Shown here one piece after another: positions 7,101-7,925 of a stretch of 7,925 bases of DNA. The notes beneath the pieces were generated by a model, which had not been told where the DNA came from, did no database searches, and saw nothing but the letters and a program-made list of their open reading frames with translations. Made by a program: the position numbers and the translations under genes. The DNA is from Flavobacteriaceae bacterium (lineage in GTDB: Bacteria; Bacteroidota; Bacteroidia; Flavobacteriales; Flavobacteriaceae), in contig JAUYUF010000024.1 in assembly GCA_030694835.1 (NCBI GenBank), forward strand, positions 1 through 7,925. The letters are read 5' to 3'. Each line of letters starts with the position of its first letter. Positions within the stretch are counted from its first letter, which is position 1.

Positions 7101-7446
7101 ATCAGAAAACTCGATGAATGTAGCCATCAAAAATGGTGATTTAATTAAAGTAAAATCAAGCATAAGTTGCGAGGGAACGTATAATGAAACCATCAATTTT
7201 TTAAAAGACATCACCGTATATCCCAATCCAACAACTGATTTTATTACAGTATTTTTGCCAGATTATGTTCTTCAAAGAGAAGTCCCAATTCAATTGCTCA
7301 ATTATACTGGAAAAGTTGTTTACAATCAAACAATCGATGTTATCAATCAGCAAATACGTGTTCCTTTGAACCAATTACCAACAGGATTATACATTTTAAG
7401 AGTTCAATTAGATTCGTCCCTAACCTTTAAAGTGATTAAAAAATGA
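4114..7446 (+). CDS. T9SS-secreted multidomain GH13 alpha-glucan-active enzyme (alpha-amylase family)
   Basis: This 1110-residue exported enzyme is expected to cleave starch-like alpha-glucans outside the cell. A Sec signal peptide (1-18, ending ITA before QV) has no lipobox. Next come a beta-sandwich domain (about 30-135, with the YTGDIYAHTGV motif I recall from other Bacteroidota amylases), an Ig-like domain (about 138-222) and a CBM48/E-set-like domain (about 232-325, LLIGDFNNW). The GH13 barrel spans about 366-760 with all four conserved regions: DVVFNH (453-458), GFRFDFTK (nucleophile D532, R530), FEHLSD (acid/base E581) and ESHDEE (H642, D643). A C-terminal beta domain (about 765-830), a thrombospondin type 3-like repeat (843-870), a Cys-containing beta region and a T9SS sorting domain (1033-1110) follow. 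The catalytic residues are intact. The SHDE motif and CBM48-like domain resemble branching-enzyme/pullulanase-type GH13 members more than classical amylases, so the exact linkage specificity is uncertain. Confidence 0.93.
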   Translation: MKNILSSILFLITYIITAQVTTVPTLPTASEVITLTFDATNTPLKDYTGDIYAHTGVTIGGVRWQNVIGTWGVNTSQPKLTRTGTNTYTLIITPSIYTFYNVPTSSVITELNLVFRSSAVNGQPQTADIFIPIYPAGLNVSFTNPLQNSVFDLGQSVNITAEASVNANLELFINGVSQQIATNTKTINKNYTFTTTGTHTLKVTANNGTTTKEQIISVYVKSPTQIAAKPANLKYGINKNPDNSVTFLLKAPFKNDVLLIGDFNNWTLNATYQLFKDGEDFWITVPSLNINTEYAYQYFVDYTIKIADPYSEKILDSWTDQYIKAGNYPNLKAYPTNLTTGYVSTFKINEENYNWTVTNFTKPNQHNLVIYELYFRDFTESDSFTEAITKLDYLVSLGINAIELMPINEFEGADSWGYNPALYMALDKSYGTKNDFKKFVDECHKRGIAVLADVVFNHSYGQSPLLHLYWDSSANKPALNSPYYNRNHNFVDNGSAQWGYDFNHESTYTKNFFKDVLTYWMTEYKIDGFRFDFTKGFSNTEYYGTSNWGSAYDAARISNLKNYADHVWNHNPTNKPYVIFEHLSDNPEEKELADYGIMLWGNMNYSYSQNSMGYSTGTDISWISHKARNWNQPNVVGYMESHDEERMMYRNINSGNATQSPTYNVKELKTALARQELAGMFFLTIPGPKMIWQFGELGYDFSINRCTDGSINNDCRLSRKPIKWDYFNDNNRKHVYSTWATLNAFRKIHPAFQTNDFTLNVSTLLKSIQLKHTSMDVVIVGNFDVTTKAINPQFTKTGTWYEYFTGEIRTVSNTTATIDLKPGEYRLYSTVKIADPFGTASEDNDGDGVSNSLDQCPNTLIGTQVNTNGCSIFSLPATNFKLETTQPTCQGKNNGILKITATESHNYVATVNGTEYPFTTTLNISNLAPKTYPICIKIPAQNNYTQCFEFTITNPPGLVGRTAFESLGNKTVANITIETGTAPFVVEVNGKSVLETSENSMNVAIKNGDLIKVKSSISCEGTYNETINFLKDITVYPNPTTDFITVFLPDYVLQREVPIQLLNYTGKVVYNQTIDVINQQIRVPLNQLPTGLYILRVQLDSSLTFKVIKK
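5209..6363 (+). other. GH13 catalytic barrel region within the secreted enzyme
   Basis: This covers residues about 366-750, from HNLVIYELYFRDFTE to FRKIHP. Region I (DVVFNH, 453-458), II (D532 nucleophile), III (E581 general acid/base) and IV (D643 transition-state stabiliser) are all present, so the domain should be active. SWGYNP (415-420) and FVDECHKRGIAVL (439-451) are also typical of this group. C706 and C714 (NRCTDG / NNDCRL) could form a local disulfide. Confidence 0.9.
6640..6723 (+). other. Thrombospondin type 3-like calcium-binding repeat
   Basis: This encodes residues 843-870: DNDGDGVSNSLDQCPNT followed by a spacer and NTNGC. The D-x-D-G-D-G run, DQCPNT and the terminal NGC are the signature of the repeats found in OmpA-like and secreted Bacteroidota proteins. 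It sits between the catalytic part and the C-terminal region and probably acts as a calcium-stabilised linker (inference). Confidence 0.85.
7210..7443 (+). other. Type IX secretion system C-terminal sorting domain
   Basis: This encodes residues 1033-1110: ITVYPNPTTDFITVFLP, then LLNYTGKVVYNQ, LNQLPTGLYILRVQ and the final basic FKVIKK. The YPNP motif, the G-K-V-V strand, the L-P-x-G-x-Y-I-L-R-V motif and the terminal Lys pair are the classic type A sorting domain. Such domains direct proteins across the outer membrane by T9SS and are then usually removed. This shows the host has T9SS, as gliding Flavobacteriia do. Confidence 0.93.
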
Positions 7447-7925
7447 GAACATTAATAGCGCTTAGTATTGGATTTATGTTAGCGTCTTGTGGAGGTGGTG
7501 ATGATACTCCCACTCCACCACCAGCAGAAAATAAAGCTCCTACCGTACCTTCTTTAGTTTATCCTACCAATAATTTATTGTGTACTAATAATACTTTAGA
7601 CTTTTTATGGAATGGTTCTACCGATCCTGAAGGAGATAATATTACTTATGAAGTAATGATAGCCAAAGATGCCCAATTTACACAAGGTATTCAAACTCAA
7701 AATACGGCTTCCCTAACAAAAACTATTTCCCTAGAAAAAGGAGTAGCTTATTACTGGAAAGTAAAAGCAGTAGATAGCAAAAGCAAAGCTAGTGATTATA
7801 CACCTACTTGGAGTTTTTATACTGAAGGTGTGGGTATTATCAATTACTTACCTTTTGCTGCTGGACTTGTAAAACCTTTGATGAATAGTTCTTTAACGGA
7901 CACATCAACTGTTTTAGAATGGACT
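7443..7925 (+). CDS. Lipoprotein with fibronectin III/Ig-like sequence, 5' part (partial)
   Basis: The first 161 codons are visible; the gene continues beyond the window. The ATG at 7443 overlaps the TGA of the GH13 gene (ATGA), so translation is probably coupled. The protein starts with a short signal peptide and lipobox LASC (Cys16), then GGGDD and a Thr/Pro-rich linker (TPTPPP). The Gly/Asp stretch after the Cys fits surface lipoproteins of this phylum. Residues about 33-130 look like a fibronectin III-type sandwich: APTVPSLVYPTNNLLC, LDFLWNGSTDPEGDNITYEV, then VAYYWKVKAVDSKSKASDYT and WSFYTEG. A second copy seems to begin at about residue 143 (VKPLMNSSLTDTSTVLEWT). No catalytic or named carbohydrate-binding motif is visible. 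Its place beside a secreted amylase suggests a surface glycan-binding or enzyme-anchoring role, but that is inference; a longer enzyme cannot be ruled out. Confidence 0.85.
   Translation, partial: MRTLIALSIGFMLASCGGGDDTPTPPPAENKAPTVPSLVYPTNNLLCTNNTLDFLWNGSTDPEGDNITYEVMIAKDAQFTQGIQTQNTASLTKTISLEKGVAYYWKVKAVDSKSKASDYTPTWSFYTEGVGIINYLPFAAGLVKPLMNSSLTDTSTVLEWT

Noticed and set aside
6942..7226. Open frame of 94 codons on the minus strand inside the GH13 gene
   Set aside because: It is antisense to the beta-rich region and sorting domain of the enzyme and has no independent support; the same holds for 4683-4925.

Overview
The window looks like part of a starch or alpha-glucan polysaccharide-utilisation locus (PUL) from a member of the Bacteroidota, most likely the family Flavobacteriaceae. 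The DNA is AT-rich, and no Shine-Dalgarno sequence is apparent before the starts. The genes are a SusC/SusD pair, a SusE-type starch-binding lipoprotein, and a GH13 enzyme with a type IX secretion (T9SS) C-terminal sorting domain. All genes are on the + strand.

Layout: positions 1-713 hold the 3' end of a susC-like TonB-dependent transporter, and 732-2642 a susD-like lipoprotein. Positions 2660-3973 hold a SusE/SusF-like lipoprotein with three tandem starch-binding repeats. These three genes are separated by only 17-18 bp and end at a strong intrinsic terminator (3990-4018). A 140-bp intergenic region carries that terminator and two short inverted repeats built from the same half-sites. The large GH13 gene (4114-7446) follows and overlaps by ATGA a second-unit gene that runs off the window (7443-7925), a lipoprotein with fibronectin/Ig-like sequence.

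How they should work together (known for the Sus paradigm, inferred here): the GH13 enzyme is exported by T9SS and cleaves alpha-glucan at or outside the cell surface. SusE-like and SusD lipoproteins hold the glucan and its products, and SusC imports the oligosaccharides through the outer membrane. The last lipoprotein is a candidate additional surface component.

The most unusual feature is in the SusD homologue. About 91 residues in its middle (W367-V457) are a complete copy of the starch-binding repeat otherwise found three times in the adjacent SusE-like protein. This SusD is correspondingly about 90 residues longer than a usual SusD (roughly 520-550 residues), and the SusD sequence resumes normally after the insert. 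This suggests a SusD with its own built-in extra starch-binding domain.
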